From Flavobacterium sp. Root186 (GTDB lineage Bacteria; Bacteroidota; Bacteroidia; Flavobacteriales; Flavobacteriaceae), in NCBI RefSeq assembly GCF_001428525.1, contig NZ_LMHW01000010.1, positions 483,269 through 547,268 on the forward strand: DNA of 64,000 nt, in the 5' to 3' direction. The position numbers were made by a program, and so were the translations under genes. The notes beneath the pieces were generated by a model, which saw only the letters and a list, made by a program, of their open reading frames with translations, was not told where the DNA came from and did no database searches. Of the stretch, positions 25,267 to 35,081 are shown piece after piece. Within the stretch, counting starts at the first letter, position 1. Each line of letters begins with the position of its first letter.

Positions 25267-27336
25267 TTATTGTTTGATTACTTTTTTGGTACTGTATCCA
25301 TTTTCATTGGAAATCGAAATATAATAAATTCCTTTTGGATACAAACTCCAATCTGTTTTTATTGTATTAGAATCTTGTTTGGATTCATATAATAAACGTC
25401 CCAGTACATCATACACTTTGTAATTCAAAATTGGTTTGTCTGCCTGAATAGTCAATGTGTTTTTTACCGGATTTGGATATAAAACGGCACTTTTTAATTC
25501 AACGCTTTCAGGAACAGATAAATTAGTATCAGATGCTGCAATCCAGCTCGAAGCCAGCGCATTGTCAAGGTCAGTACTGGAAAGCTGTAAATAATTTCCG
25601 TTTCCATCTGCACTTGGCCACGGAGATACATTTGTATATTCAACAGAATCGATTGTGTTTCCAAAACCATCAGCTAAAACTATTTTTTGTGATGTATTGG
25701 ATAAATTTCGGGAGAATTGCCCAAAAGCTGTTACTCCGTATTTAGATTCAAAAGTAGTTTTATTACTTGTAATATAAATACCCTGATTTGTCGCTAATGT
25801 TGAATTAGCAGGAAATTGATACGAAAGACCCAATTCGCTTAAATAAATACCAGTTAAATTAATTGTAGTATTACCTGTATTTCTAATTTCTATGAATTCC
25901 AAATCATTGCTGGTTGGAAAAGTAGCGGAAACGCCGGGATTGTAATTTATCTTTGTGATAACAAGCGAAGGAATTTCGAGATTACTACAGGCGCTAAAAC
26001 TTCCTAACTGGCCTGTTATCCATGAAATTCTATTAGATAAAAAAGATTTTAGACTGCTAATTTCAAGTGCATCGTTTGGAATTGTTCCCCATTTTTGATT
26101 TTCTCTCGCTTTTGCTTCACTGATATAATTTACAGTTTCGTCGATAAACTGAGTAAGGCTGTTGTAGTTTAAAGGCTGTCCTTGTAATGTAAGCTCATTC
26201 CATCTTTTAGTGAAATAACATTTAAAAGTAGTGTCATTAAATAAATCCTGCCAAAATCTGGCACCTTCATTATCTCCGTTTGAAAACTGCCAGACATTGT
26301 ATTTGCTTCTGTCAAATCCCCAGCTAAATAAATCGTTTCCGTAGGTTAAATTAAAATCCCAAATAGGGCCGGCACGCAGTTTTCCTTCTTTGTCTTTATG
26401 GAAATAAGTGCTGTATTGATAACTATCGACATTGGAAGCAAATTCAGCCAAAATCATATAATCAACAAATGAAGGAACATCAATAATCGATGAATACCCT
26501 GTTGCTAAATCAGTATTGTGTGAGGTGGTCGTAGTTTCCAGATTTTGAAATTGACTTTTTATATAATCATTTTGCGGAACAGTTACGTTTTCGGGTTTTG
26601 GTAATTCATGAATAAAATCTACAGAAGATCCATTATAAGAAGACATTGTCCAGGCAACAGGATCTCCGCCCGTTGTTTTATCGGCTTTTGTAATATAGCC
26701 TCCGCTGACATTTGGAAGTGTATTATCAGTATCAGCCATTTTAATGACGTTCACTCTGTTAACGTTTGATTTTACTTTTTCCTGTAAAATATACAATCCT
26801 TTGTATTCATTGTTAATGACGACTTCGCAATAAACAGTTCTGGTAGCATAATCGCCAATTTGTCTGGATAAATTATAGGAAATATAATCACGAATACAAG
26901 AAGGATCAAAAGCTAATGAGTTTAAAATCCAGTCGTTTTCTACTGGCATTCCCAGTAAACTGACATTATTATTGCTTGTGTTATTTGCTTTTAAAGTCGT
27001 AAATCCGTAGGGTTTTTTCGGAAGAGTTTGTGAACTCGATCCTCTCAGCTCGATGCCAATTCTTCCGTTATAATTTAGATAAGCGGCGTTATCAATATCG
27101 GTTAAAAAATTTCGGCTTCCATCTGGTCTTTTAATGATTTTCATCGATGCCAAAACTTTTGGATCATCGGGAATTTCAATTGGCTGATTCGTATTGGGAT
27201 CTATATCTGTATTAATTATAACGATAGGTAAATTGCTATCTGTAAAGGTTTGTGATTTTACATTGGCTGTAAAAAGAAAAACCAATATGAAAAAGATATA
27301 AGAAGTGTAAGTTTTTGAAAAGTAGTGTTTTATCAT
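25267..27336 (-). CDS. secreted CotH-kinase-family protein with lamin-tail and T9SS sorting domains
   Basis: 689 residues from ATG 27336, which directly gives a signal peptide ending NVKSQ (ATG 27366 would add ten). Residues about 75-460 form a CotH-type atypical kinase domain: GIELRGSSSQ, KKPYGF, NEYKGLYILQEKV, FVDYMILAEFASNVDSY and GPIWDFNLTYGND with the metal-binding Asp. CotH proteins phosphorylate spore-coat proteins in Bacillus; the target here is unknown. About 470-620 is a lamin-tail domain (LEFIEIRNTGNTTINLTG). The last 75 residues are a T9SS sorting domain (LYPNPVKNTLTIQ to TKKVIKQ), so it is surface-exposed or released. Confidence 0.9.
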   Translation of the reverse strand: MIKHYFSKTYTSYIFFILVFLFTANVKSQTFTDSNLPIVIINTDIDPNTNQPIEIPDDPKVLASMKIIKRPDGSRNFLTDIDNAAYLNYNGRIGIELRGSSSQTLPKKPYGFTTLKANNTSNNNVSLLGMPVENDWILNSLAFDPSCIRDYISYNLSRQIGDYATRTVYCEVVINNEYKGLYILQEKVKSNVNRVNVIKMADTDNTLPNVSGGYITKADKTTGGDPVAWTMSSYNGSSVDFIHELPKPENVTVPQNDYIKSQFQNLETTTTSHNTDLATGYSSIIDVPSFVDYMILAEFASNVDSYQYSTYFHKDKEGKLRAGPIWDFNLTYGNDLFSWGFDRSKYNVWQFSNGDNEGARFWQDLFNDTTFKCYFTKRWNELTLQGQPLNYNSLTQFIDETVNYISEAKARENQKWGTIPNDALEISSLKSFLSNRISWITGQLGSFSACSNLEIPSLVITKINYNPGVSATFPTSNDLEFIEIRNTGNTTINLTGIYLSELGLSYQFPANSTLATNQGIYITSNKTTFESKYGVTAFGQFSRNLSNTSQKIVLADGFGNTIDSVEYTNVSPWPSADGNGNYLQLSSTDLDNALASSWIAASDTNLSVPESVELKSAVLYPNPVKNTLTIQADKPILNYKVYDVLGRLLYESKQDSNTIKTDWSLYPKGIYYISISNENGYSTKKVIKQ

Positions 27337-27414
27337 GGTCAGGTTAGTTTGTAACAAATGTAACAACTAACCGGATTATTAAAAAGTGGGCACTATTTTT
27401 TTATGAATAAGATA

Positions 27415-27451
27415 TAAAAAGCAATCTGCAAACATATTCTTTTGCAGATTA
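27415..27451 (-). terminator. intrinsic terminator after the TPR gene
   Basis: Arms AATCTGCAAA (27424-27433) and TTTGCAGATT, 7-8-base loop; minus-strand reading ends GCTTTTTA. Confidence 0.7.
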
Positions 27452-27477
27452 CCTTTTGTTAACACAAATTTGATTTA

Positions 27478-27978
27478 TTATTTACAAAAAGTGCTTTTGT
27501 TTTTTATGGCACTTTGGCTTCCTAATTCGATTGCTTTCAAGAAATCTTTGCAGGAATTTACTTTGTCTCCAATTTTATTGTAAGCCAAACCTCGTAAATT
27601 GTAAGCAACATAATCTCTTGGGTTTAAACCAAGTGAAAATGTACAGTCTTCGATCGCTTCTTTGTATTTTAAGAGCATAAAGTTTACATTGGCGCGGCCG
27701 GTAAAAGCATCGGCATTCATGTTGTCTAATTCGATGGTTTTGTTAAAATCATCCATAGCGCCTTTTAAGTCATTGAGCTTATATTTTGCCACGCCGCGAT
27801 TTTGATACGCTTCAACAAATTTAGAATTTTTGCGAATGGCTTTTGTGTAATCAGCAATTGCGCTTTTGTAATTTCCGGTTGCAGCTTTGTTAAAAGCTTT
27901 GTTAAAATAAATTTCTGCGGTTTGTGACCACGAAGAAAAGCTTATCATAATAAATGATAATAATAGTAGGTTTTTCAT
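27478..27978 (-). CDS. periplasmic tetratricopeptide-repeat protein
   Basis: 166 residues with signal peptide (to about SSWSQ, residue 19) and three to four TPR units: NKAATGNYKSAIADYTKAI, VEAYQNRGVAKYKLNDLKGA, ADAFTGRANVNFMLLKYKEA, YVAYNLRGLAYNKIGDKVN. TPRs mediate protein contacts in the periplasm. It ends with a Cys-containing tail (NKSTFCK) and another Cys in SCKDFL. No partner is evident from its neighbours, and it has its own terminator. Confidence 0.85.
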   Translation of the reverse strand: MKNLLLLSFIMISFSSWSQTAEIYFNKAFNKAATGNYKSAIADYTKAIRKNSKFVEAYQNRGVAKYKLNDLKGAMDDFNKTIELDNMNADAFTGRANVNFMLLKYKEAIEDCTFSLGLNPRDYVAYNLRGLAYNKIGDKVNSCKDFLKAIELGSQSAIKNKSTFCK

Positions 27979-28077
27979 AAAACTAATTTGGGATTAGCAG
28001 GTTAATTATTCTTCCAACGAATTTAGCAAAGTTTTATTTTTATGAAAGAATTTTTTTGTAAAATAATTACTAATTAT

Positions 28078-28105
28078 GAATTGTGAATTGTGAATTGTGA
28101 ATTGT
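28078..28105. repeat. heptamer tandem repeat GAATTGT x4
   Basis: Four perfect copies of a 7-base unit in the spacer between the TPR gene and the methyltransferase-like gene. Confidence 0.9.
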
Positions 28106-28132
28106 GTTTTTGGTATAAATACCTTTAAGGAT

Positions 28133-28906
28133 TTATTTCTTCTGTGTTCCTATTAAATACAGCACAACTCCGGGGCCGGATTTTACACGGTTAATTTGCC
28201 AGTTATAAGTTTCTGTATTATCTAAGTCTTTTACAAGATCATTCATTTCTTCGACAGAATAAGTTCTTAATGAAGAAACAATGCCATCCCATAAAACGAA
28301 AAGAGGAACTACAGGAATTAAATAGGTAAAAATAATGCGGCCAATTTTAAAAGGCCTGATAAAAGGTGTAGTTAATAAAACACTTATTGGAGAAAAAATC
28401 ATTGCCGTAATACTGGCAAAACTTCTTTCCTGTACTTCAAAAATTGCGATTGGAAATTTAGAATCTACTGCATTTTGCAAAATTTGTTTAGCGTCGTTTG
28501 GCTTAAAATGATGTAAGGAAAGAAATTGTGTTCTCAGTCCTTTTAATTCTGCAGGAACATTTCGTGCATCGACAGAATGACTTATGTATTCAAAATTATC
28601 AGCATGCTTTTTAGTGTATTCAAAAGCTGGAATGTTTGGGTAATAATCGGTCAGAATGATTTTTAAGTTTGGGATTTCTTTTTTTAATTCACCATTTAAC
28701 CAAATAAGTCCGCCGCCTCCGCCAGAAGCAAGATCAATAATTGTCGTCGTATGATTGGTTTTTAAAATAGCTGTAAGTAAAGGAACAACGGGTTTGTACA
28801 TTCCGGTTTTATTTGAAAGGAATTGTAAAAAGTCAGTTATGTAGTTTCTTAAAAAAACAGGAAACCATTTTTGATCTTCAAATTCAAATAAATGTATTCG
28901 TGCCAT
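28133..28906 (-). CDS. class I methyltransferase-like protein with hydrophobic insert
   Basis: 257 residues. TTIIDLASGGGGGLIWL (around 55-70) resembles SAM-binding motif I, ILTDYYPN fits motif II and LRTQFLSLHHF fits motif IV of class I methyltransferases. Unusually, residues about 165-210 contain a hydrophobic stretch (ITAMIFSPISVLLTTPF, IIFTYLIPVVPLFVLW) suggesting membrane association. It is a lone gene between a heptamer repeat and the divergent sensor kinase. The substrate is unknown, and whether it is active is uncertain because motif I is atypically glycine-rich. Confidence 0.6.
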   Translation of the reverse strand: MARIHLFEFEDQKWFPVFLRNYITDFLQFLSNKTGMYKPVVPLLTAILKTNHTTTIIDLASGGGGGLIWLNGELKKEIPNLKIILTDYYPNIPAFEYTKKHADNFEYISHSVDARNVPAELKGLRTQFLSLHHFKPNDAKQILQNAVDSKFPIAIFEVQERSFASITAMIFSPISVLLTTPFIRPFKIGRIIFTYLIPVVPLFVLWDGIVSSLRTYSVEEMNDLVKDLDNTETYNWQINRVKSGPGVVLYLIGTQKK

Positions 28907-29112
28907 AGAAATAATTTTAAGGAAATAGAAACAGTGATGAAGTTACAAAAAATATTGAAAAGGATTATTTAGACCTATAAGATATGTATTAAAAAAAGAC
29001 TTGCCAAGCTAGGTTTTTCAAGGTTTTTAAGATTGGAATAAATGAAAATTACCAAATAATAAATGAAACCTGAGAAATAATAATTCATGTTCTGTTACTA
29101 AAAAACATATCA

Positions 29113-29120
29113 TACATTTG
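29113..29120 (+). promoter_or_regulatory. candidate -7 box of the LytS/LytTR operon
   Basis: TACATTTG fits TAnnTTTG, 27 bases before the GTG start; no convincing -33 TTG. Confidence 0.4.
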
Positions 29121-29146
29121 TCTCACAACAAGCAAAATAAAAAATA

Positions 29147-31078
29147 GTGAACCAAAAATTACGTCTAATAATTTTCTTTTTCTTCTTTCTTCTTTGGCAG
29201 ATGACGAATGCACAAAACGTGCAGATCGACAGCTTAAAAAGAGTGCTAAGTTATACTAAGATTGATACTTCAAAAGTCAATCAGTATAATAAAATTGCCG
29301 ACTTATATAAAGAAATCAATCCTGATTCGACATTGTTTTATGCTCAAAAAGCGGCAAGTCTAAGTTTGAAATCTGACTTTACTTTTGGACTTGCAACAGC
29401 TTACATTAATAAAGGCAACGCTTCAATCATTTTAGGAAATTATCCAAATGCTCTAAAATATTTTAAAACTGCTCAATTAGAATTTAAAAAAGTTTTAAAG
29501 GAAGATTCAGGTAAAAAAGTAAAAAGCGGCCTGGCACGTGCTTATGCCAGTTCCGGGGTTGTGTATTCAGAACAAAGCAATCAAATTCTGGCATTGAAAA
29601 ATTACGAAGAAGCTTTAAGGCTTTATCAGGAAATCGATGATCAGGCAAGTGTTTCTAAGGCACTTAATAATATCGGGATTATTTATAAATCGCAATTAAA
29701 TTATCCAAAAGCATTAGAATATTTAAAAAAGGCCTCTAAAATTCAATCGGCTTTAGGAGAACAAAATGCGGCTGTTACATTGACGAATATTGGGGCGATT
29801 TATTTTGAAACCGGAGAAAATAAAAATGCATTTCTGTATTACGAAAAAGCAAAAAAACTTTTTGAAAATAATGATAACAAACGTGGATTTGCTCTTTTGT
29901 GCAATTACTTAGGCGACTATTATAAAAAGGAAAACAATATAAATCTTGCAAATGATTATTATACAAAATCGCTGAATTTGTATGAAGAACTGCAAAATAA
30001 ATTTGGGGCTTCGCTTTCCTTATACAATATCGCTGGCTTACTTCAAAACCAAAAAAAATATAAAGAAGCAATGCCTTTTGCTGAGAAATCTCTTGCTTAT
30101 GCAAAAGAAATAGGAGTGCTGGATCAGACGTATCATTCTGAAAAATTATTGAGCGAATTATACGAAGCTTTAAATGATCCAAAAGCAGCATTAGAACATT
30201 ATAAAAATTATGTACAAGCACGTGATAGTATTATTAACGAAACGACAAGTCAGAAATTTGCTTTGGCAGAAGTCAATTACGAATACAGAAAAAAGGAAGC
30301 TTTATTATCTGAAAAGAATAAAAGACAGATTCAATTTATTGTTTTCTCCATTTTAGGTGCTTTACTTTTAATTGCCTTGATATTGGTAATTTATAATCGA
30401 ATGCAGGTTAAACGCCAGCTCACATTGAAAAAAGAAGTTGCGGAGTATGAGCAAAAAGCACTGCATTTACAAATGAATCCGCATTTTGTCTTTAATTGTT
30501 TGAGTTCGATTTCGAGTTTTATTGTTCAGAACGGAACCGATTCGGCTTTGAAATATTTGTCTAAATTCTCAAAACTAATGCGGCTTACACTCGAATATTC
30601 AAAAGGTTCATTGATTCCGATTGATAAAGAAATTGAAAGTCTGCAGAATTATCTGGAATTAGAAAAACTCCGCTTTCATGACAAATTTGAGTTTGAAATA
30701 AGATCAAGCGAAAGAGTCGAATTTAATATGGGATTGCCGCCTTTACTAATTCAGCCTTTTGTAGAAAATGCGATTCTTCACGGAATTGTTCCCAAAGAAG
30801 GAACAGGAAAAATCGAAGTTGATTTTGATGTCGAAAAAGAACAATTGATTTGTACGATTACGGATGATGGTATAGGCTTATCTGAATCGAAACATTTAAA
30901 AGAAAACTCCGTTACGGCTCATAAATCAATGGCTTTGGGAATTACAAAAAAGCGTTTGGAAATTATGGAATCCATAACCTCCAAATCTGCACAGATAGAA
31001 ATTACCGAATTAGAATCACAAAATAAAAAAACAGGAACAAAAGTCGTTTTGCGTCTGCCTGTTCAATACATACCTTAA
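29147..31078 (+). CDS. TPR-containing LytS-type sensor histidine kinase
   Basis: 643 residues starting at GTG, chosen because it gives a clean signal peptide (to about NAQ, residue 22); the next ATG falls inside it. Periplasmic TPR units fill about 35-370, a TM helix lies at about 390-412, and the cytoplasmic part has the His_kinase box LHLQMNPHFVFNCLS with the phospho-acceptor His near 446, then the ATPase N-box LIQPFVENAILHGI and G-box ITDDGIGL. Signals are probably read through TPR contacts in the periplasm. The response-regulator gene follows after 10 bases, so the two form a pair. Confidence 0.92.
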   Translation: MNQKLRLIIFFFFFLLWQMTNAQNVQIDSLKRVLSYTKIDTSKVNQYNKIADLYKEINPDSTLFYAQKAASLSLKSDFTFGLATAYINKGNASIILGNYPNALKYFKTAQLEFKKVLKEDSGKKVKSGLARAYASSGVVYSEQSNQILALKNYEEALRLYQEIDDQASVSKALNNIGIIYKSQLNYPKALEYLKKASKIQSALGEQNAAVTLTNIGAIYFETGENKNAFLYYEKAKKLFENNDNKRGFALLCNYLGDYYKKENNINLANDYYTKSLNLYEELQNKFGASLSLYNIAGLLQNQKKYKEAMPFAEKSLAYAKEIGVLDQTYHSEKLLSELYEALNDPKAALEHYKNYVQARDSIINETTSQKFALAEVNYEYRKKEALLSEKNKRQIQFIVFSILGALLLIALILVIYNRMQVKRQLTLKKEVAEYEQKALHLQMNPHFVFNCLSSISSFIVQNGTDSALKYLSKFSKLMRLTLEYSKGSLIPIDKEIESLQNYLELEKLRFHDKFEFEIRSSERVEFNMGLPPLLIQPFVENAILHGIVPKEGTGKIEVDFDVEKEQLICTITDDGIGLSESKHLKENSVTAHKSMALGITKKRLEIMESITSKSAQIEITELESQNKKTGTKVVLRLPVQYIP

Positions 31079-31088
31079 TTTTTAATAA

Positions 31089-31850
31089 ATGATAACAGCA
31101 GTATTAATAGAGGACGACAAACATTTGAGAACAGGTCTAAAAGCGCTTTTAGAACGTTATACAAATGATATTTTAATTATTGGCGAAGCCGAAAGTGTAA
31201 AAACCGGAATTGCCGTTATTGAAAAATTAAGGCCTCAGGTTATTTTTCTGGATATTCATTTAACCGATGGAACTGGTTTTGACATTCTCGAAAGGCTAAA
31301 CAAAGTAAACGGAAAATTAAATGCACACGTCGTATTTATCACTGCGCATGAACAATACGCTGTAAAGGCATTTAAATTTAGTGCTCTTGATTTTATCTTA
31401 AAACCTGTTGATCCCGAAGAATTGCAAGATACAATGGCAAAAATTAAAGAAGCTGTTGGGAAAAACAATTCATTCGAAAACATTGATTTACTGCTGGAAA
31501 ATATTCGAAAAAAAGTAGATAATTTTAAACGTATCGCGCTTTCTACAAGCGATGGAATTCATTTGTTTGAAGTTTCGGATATCATTCGCTGTGAAGCAAA
31601 AATTAACTACACGCAGTTTTTTATTAAAAATCACAAACCAATATTAATTTCCAAAACGCTTAAGGAATACGAAGAATTACTCTCTGAACATGGTTTTGAG
31701 CGCATTCATCAATCACATTTAATCAACTTGTCTTATCTGAAATCTTATATAAAAACAGATGGCGGCTATGTGATTATGGCTGATAATTCGAATATTCCGA
31801 TTGCGCAAAGCAAAAAAGAAAAACTGCAGGAATTAATAAATGCCCTTTAA
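31089..31850 (+). CDS. LytTR-family response regulator
   Basis: 253 residues. Receiver domain 1-120 with the acidic pair ED(D), the phosphorylated Asp in IFLDIHLTDGTG, the TAHE switch residue and KPVD lysine. The C-terminal LytTR DNA-binding domain spans about 150-250 (IALSTSDGIHLFEVSDIIRCEA, GFERIHQSHLINLSYLKSY). LytTR proteins bind direct repeats ahead of their targets. Partner of the TPR kinase immediately upstream; the T9SS leucine-rich-repeat gene starts 27 bases downstream and is a likely member or target of the same unit. Confidence 0.94.
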   Translation: MITAVLIEDDKHLRTGLKALLERYTNDILIIGEAESVKTGIAVIEKLRPQVIFLDIHLTDGTGFDILERLNKVNGKLNAHVVFITAHEQYAVKAFKFSALDFILKPVDPEELQDTMAKIKEAVGKNNSFENIDLLLENIRKKVDNFKRIALSTSDGIHLFEVSDIIRCEAKINYTQFFIKNHKPILISKTLKEYEELLSEHGFERIHQSHLINLSYLKSYIKTDGGYVIMADNSNIPIAQSKKEKLQELINAL

Positions 31851-31877
31851 CTCTTATCCCCAAAAACCAAAATAATT

Positions 31878-34800
31878 ATGAGAAAAAAATTACTCTTGTT
31901 TTTACTGTTTTTCACAGTAATATTAAAGGCACAGATTTTAAGTTTTACTGATCCAACATTTAAAACAATGCTTGTAAATGGAGGCGCGGCAAATTTTACG
32001 GCTTATTCTGGCGGCGCTGCTGTTACGAGAATCGATACTAATTTTGATAATCAAATTCAGGTTTCTGAAGCGGCTTTAATTGATAAACTTTGGATTGAAG
32101 GTACCAATGCTTATGCCGTTACCAATATTCAGGGAATTGAAGGTTTTACGAATGTGACTGAATTGGGTTTTAACGGAATCAGCACTACTTCAATCAATTT
32201 AAGCGGTATGCCAAACCTCAAAACAATTTATGTAAAAAGTCCAACTTTGACCTCAGCGACAGTTTCAGGAATGAATGGATTAACGGGAGTTACTTTTATG
32301 GAAAATCCGTTGATGACTACTTTGAATATTTCGAATTGTACCAGTCTTTCTAATATCGTGGCGCAGCAAAACCCGGCTTTTTCTACATTGAATTTTGGCA
32401 GTCTTTTGGCTTTGAAGCAAGTGTATTTAGAAGATAATGTTTTGACGGAACTTGATTTAACAGGCTGCCCGAATATGGAATATTTTAATGCAGTAAATAA
32501 TAAACTGACAACATTAAATGTTTCAGGATTAACAAAACTGACTACTTTTTTAATAACAGATAATCCAACTTTAGAAGATATAAATGCTTCGGGATGTTCA
32601 CTGCTTAATTTTCCGCAGTCTACTTTTCTTTCTTATAATGTATTAAAAACTGCTGATTTTTCGAATTGTTCCAGTTTGCAAAATCTTCTAATTCAGGATA
32701 ATCTGCTGACTACTTTAAATTTATCAGGCTGCAGTTCGTTACAGGGGTTAAATGTTTATAACAATGCATTGACAAATTTAAGTCTCACAGGATGTTCGGC
32801 ACTTTTGACTATTGAGTGTTCTAAAAATCAATTAACCGCTTTAGATTTGAGTTCGTCTCCCAATCTTACACAACTTAGAGCAAACACAAATTCTATTTCA
32901 AATTTGAATTTGGCTGGTACTGTGAATTTAAAAAATGTTTTTTTGAATTCTAATCAAATTCCTTCGGTTGATCTTTCGGGAAATACAAATTTGGAAATTT
33001 TAGAATTGGATACTAATCCAACAGCAAATCTAAATCTTTCAGGATGCGCGAAGTTGAATATTTTAAGTATTCAGGATGTTCCGCTGATAACCGCCGACTT
33101 CTCAAATTGCAATGCGCTTAAAGTTATTAGTAATACGAGTGAAGCGTTGAATTCAATAAATGTTCAGGGCTGCAGTGCGCTTGAAACACTTGTACTTGCC
33201 GGGACAAATGTTCAAAAAGCACCTTTGACTTCGTTGAATCTATCTGGATTGACTAATTTGAAACTTTTAAACTGCAGTTATAGCAACATCAATTTGATTA
33301 ATTTAACAAATTGCAGTGCATTGATAAATGTATTTTATTATGATATTCCTTTAGCGGCAGTTGATTTCTCTGATTCGCCAAATATTACGGTTTTAAATAT
33401 TACTAAAACAGGATTGCAAAATATTGATGTTTCGAATTTTTCAGCATTTCAATCTTTGACAGCAAATGATAATCCGAATCTGAAAATGGTGTTTGCAAAA
33501 AACGGACGTGATGAAGATTTGTTTTTTAATGCCGGAAATTCAAATTTGATTTTTGTTTGTCAGGATGATGCAAATGTAGCAGATACAAAAAGTTATTTAG
33601 TTGGATTAGGTTTGTCAGCAGTTGTGGTAAATTCATACTGCAGTTTTAATCCGGGCGGCAGCTACAATACCATAACCGGAACAATTGCTTTTGATGTTGA
33701 TAATAATGGCTGCGATGCTGCCGATTCAAAACAAGCTAATGTAAAAGTGAATTTAAATGATGGTTCTTCTTTAAGTTCAACTTTTACAGATTTAAACGGA
33801 AAATATACTTTTTTTACCGATACCGGAAATTTTAATATAACAACAGCGGTTGAGAATCCTGCCTTCTTTTCTGTTTCGCCAACAACACCAGTTGTTTCAT
33901 TTGCAGATAACAACAATAACACAGCCCAGCAAAATTTTTGTGTAAGCGCATTAGGAACAAATAGTGATGCTGAAATTGTGATTACGCCTATATATCCTGC
34001 AAAACCCGGATTTATGGCATGGTATGAGATTTTGATACGAAATAAAGGAAATCAAACGCTAAATGGCACAGCTAACTTTACATACAATCAAAGTGTATTA
34101 CATTATGGAATAGCTACGCAGGCACCAAATGTTCAAATGCCGGGAACTATTGGTTGGAATTACGCTAATTTGCTTCCGTTTGAGAGCAGAAGAATTTATG
34201 TGGGATTAAATGTAAATACTCCTGTTCAGGTTCCGCCAGCAAATTTGGGAGATATTTTAAACTTTACAGCTTCAATAAATCCAATTGCTGGAGATAGTAA
34301 TCCGGCCGATAATCAATTTGTTTTTAATCAGGAAATAGTTGGTTCATTTGATCCAAATGATATTACTTGTTTAGAAGGCGAGAGTGTTTCTCCTTCAACA
34401 ATTGGAGATTATTTACATTACGGAATCAATTTTGAAAACACAGGCACGGCCGAAGCTGAGAATGTGGTTGTAAAGGTCGTTATTGATGAAAGTAAGTATG
34501 ATATTAGTTCACTTCAGTTATTAGATGCATCACATGCAGTACATGTTGTCATCAAAGGAAATACAGCCGAATTTATTTTTGCTAAAATTAAATTGAGCAC
34601 CTCAAAAGCGCCGCCGGTTGGAGGTCATGGAAATATTTTATTTAAGATAAAAACACTGCCTTCGCTTCATTCAGGAGATGAGGTTGAACAAGATGCCAGT
34701 ATTTATTTTGATTATAACGAAGCAGTTGATACAAATACGGCAGAAACCATTTTTAAATCATTAGGCAATAAAGACTTTGAAAAAGACAGCACTATAAATA

Positions 34801-35015
34801 TATATCCAAATCCAACAAAAGGGGAGGTATTTATTAATTGTGATAATACATTAAAAAGAATTGAATTGTTTGATGTTCAGGGAAGAATACTTCAGTCTGT
34901 AATTGAAAACAAAAATAGTTCGAAAATTAATCTATCCAATAAATCAAACGGATTGTATTTTATCAGAGTAATTTCTGAAAAAGGAATTTCTGTAGAAAAA
35001 ATAATTAAGGAATAA
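31878..35015 (+). CDS. secreted leucine-rich-repeat protein with FDPND (DUF7619-like) and T9SS sorting domains
   Basis: 1045 residues. Signal peptide to about residue 20. Residues about 60-570 are roughly 20-23-residue leucine-rich repeats of the form LTTLNLSGCSSLQGL, a BspA/internalin-like solenoid rich in Asn, Ser and Cys. About 595-690 is a small SdrD_B-like carboxypeptidase-regulatory fold (TGTIAFDVDNNGCDAADSKQ), then a DUF7619-type region with SFDPNDITCLEG and DYLHYGINFENTGTAEAENV. The final 75 residues are a T9SS sorting domain (IYPNPTKGEVFINC to EKIIKE). It is probably a surface adhesin or binding protein. It may be co-transcribed with the LytS/LytTR pair. Confidence 0.88.
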   Translation: MRKKLLLFLLFFTVILKAQILSFTDPTFKTMLVNGGAANFTAYSGGAAVTRIDTNFDNQIQVSEAALIDKLWIEGTNAYAVTNIQGIEGFTNVTELGFNGISTTSINLSGMPNLKTIYVKSPTLTSATVSGMNGLTGVTFMENPLMTTLNISNCTSLSNIVAQQNPAFSTLNFGSLLALKQVYLEDNVLTELDLTGCPNMEYFNAVNNKLTTLNVSGLTKLTTFLITDNPTLEDINASGCSLLNFPQSTFLSYNVLKTADFSNCSSLQNLLIQDNLLTTLNLSGCSSLQGLNVYNNALTNLSLTGCSALLTIECSKNQLTALDLSSSPNLTQLRANTNSISNLNLAGTVNLKNVFLNSNQIPSVDLSGNTNLEILELDTNPTANLNLSGCAKLNILSIQDVPLITADFSNCNALKVISNTSEALNSINVQGCSALETLVLAGTNVQKAPLTSLNLSGLTNLKLLNCSYSNINLINLTNCSALINVFYYDIPLAAVDFSDSPNITVLNITKTGLQNIDVSNFSAFQSLTANDNPNLKMVFAKNGRDEDLFFNAGNSNLIFVCQDDANVADTKSYLVGLGLSAVVVNSYCSFNPGGSYNTITGTIAFDVDNNGCDAADSKQANVKVNLNDGSSLSSTFTDLNGKYTFFTDTGNFNITTAVENPAFFSVSPTTPVVSFADNNNNTAQQNFCVSALGTNSDAEIVITPIYPAKPGFMAWYEILIRNKGNQTLNGTANFTYNQSVLHYGIATQAPNVQMPGTIGWNYANLLPFESRRIYVGLNVNTPVQVPPANLGDILNFTASINPIAGDSNPADNQFVFNQEIVGSFDPNDITCLEGESVSPSTIGDYLHYGINFENTGTAEAENVVVKVVIDESKYDISSLQLLDASHAVHVVIKGNTAEFIFAKIKLSTSKAPPVGGHGNILFKIKTLPSLHSGDEVEQDASIYFDYNEAVDTNTAETIFKSLGNKDFEKDSTINIYPNPTKGEVFINCDNTLKRIELFDVQGRILQSVIENKNSSKINLSNKSNGLYFIRVISEKGISVEKIIKE

Positions 35016-35045
35016 ATTTAAGTTGCCATTTTATTCTGATTTAAG

Positions 35046-35077
35046 AGCCTTTCAAAGTTTGATGACTTTGAGAGGCT
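35046..35077. terminator. bidirectional terminator between the LRR gene and the NIPSNAP gene
   Basis: AGCCTTTCAAAGT and ACTTTGAGAGGCT pair with one wobble; a T-run follows on the plus strand. Confidence 0.75.
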
Positions 35078-35081
35078 TTTT

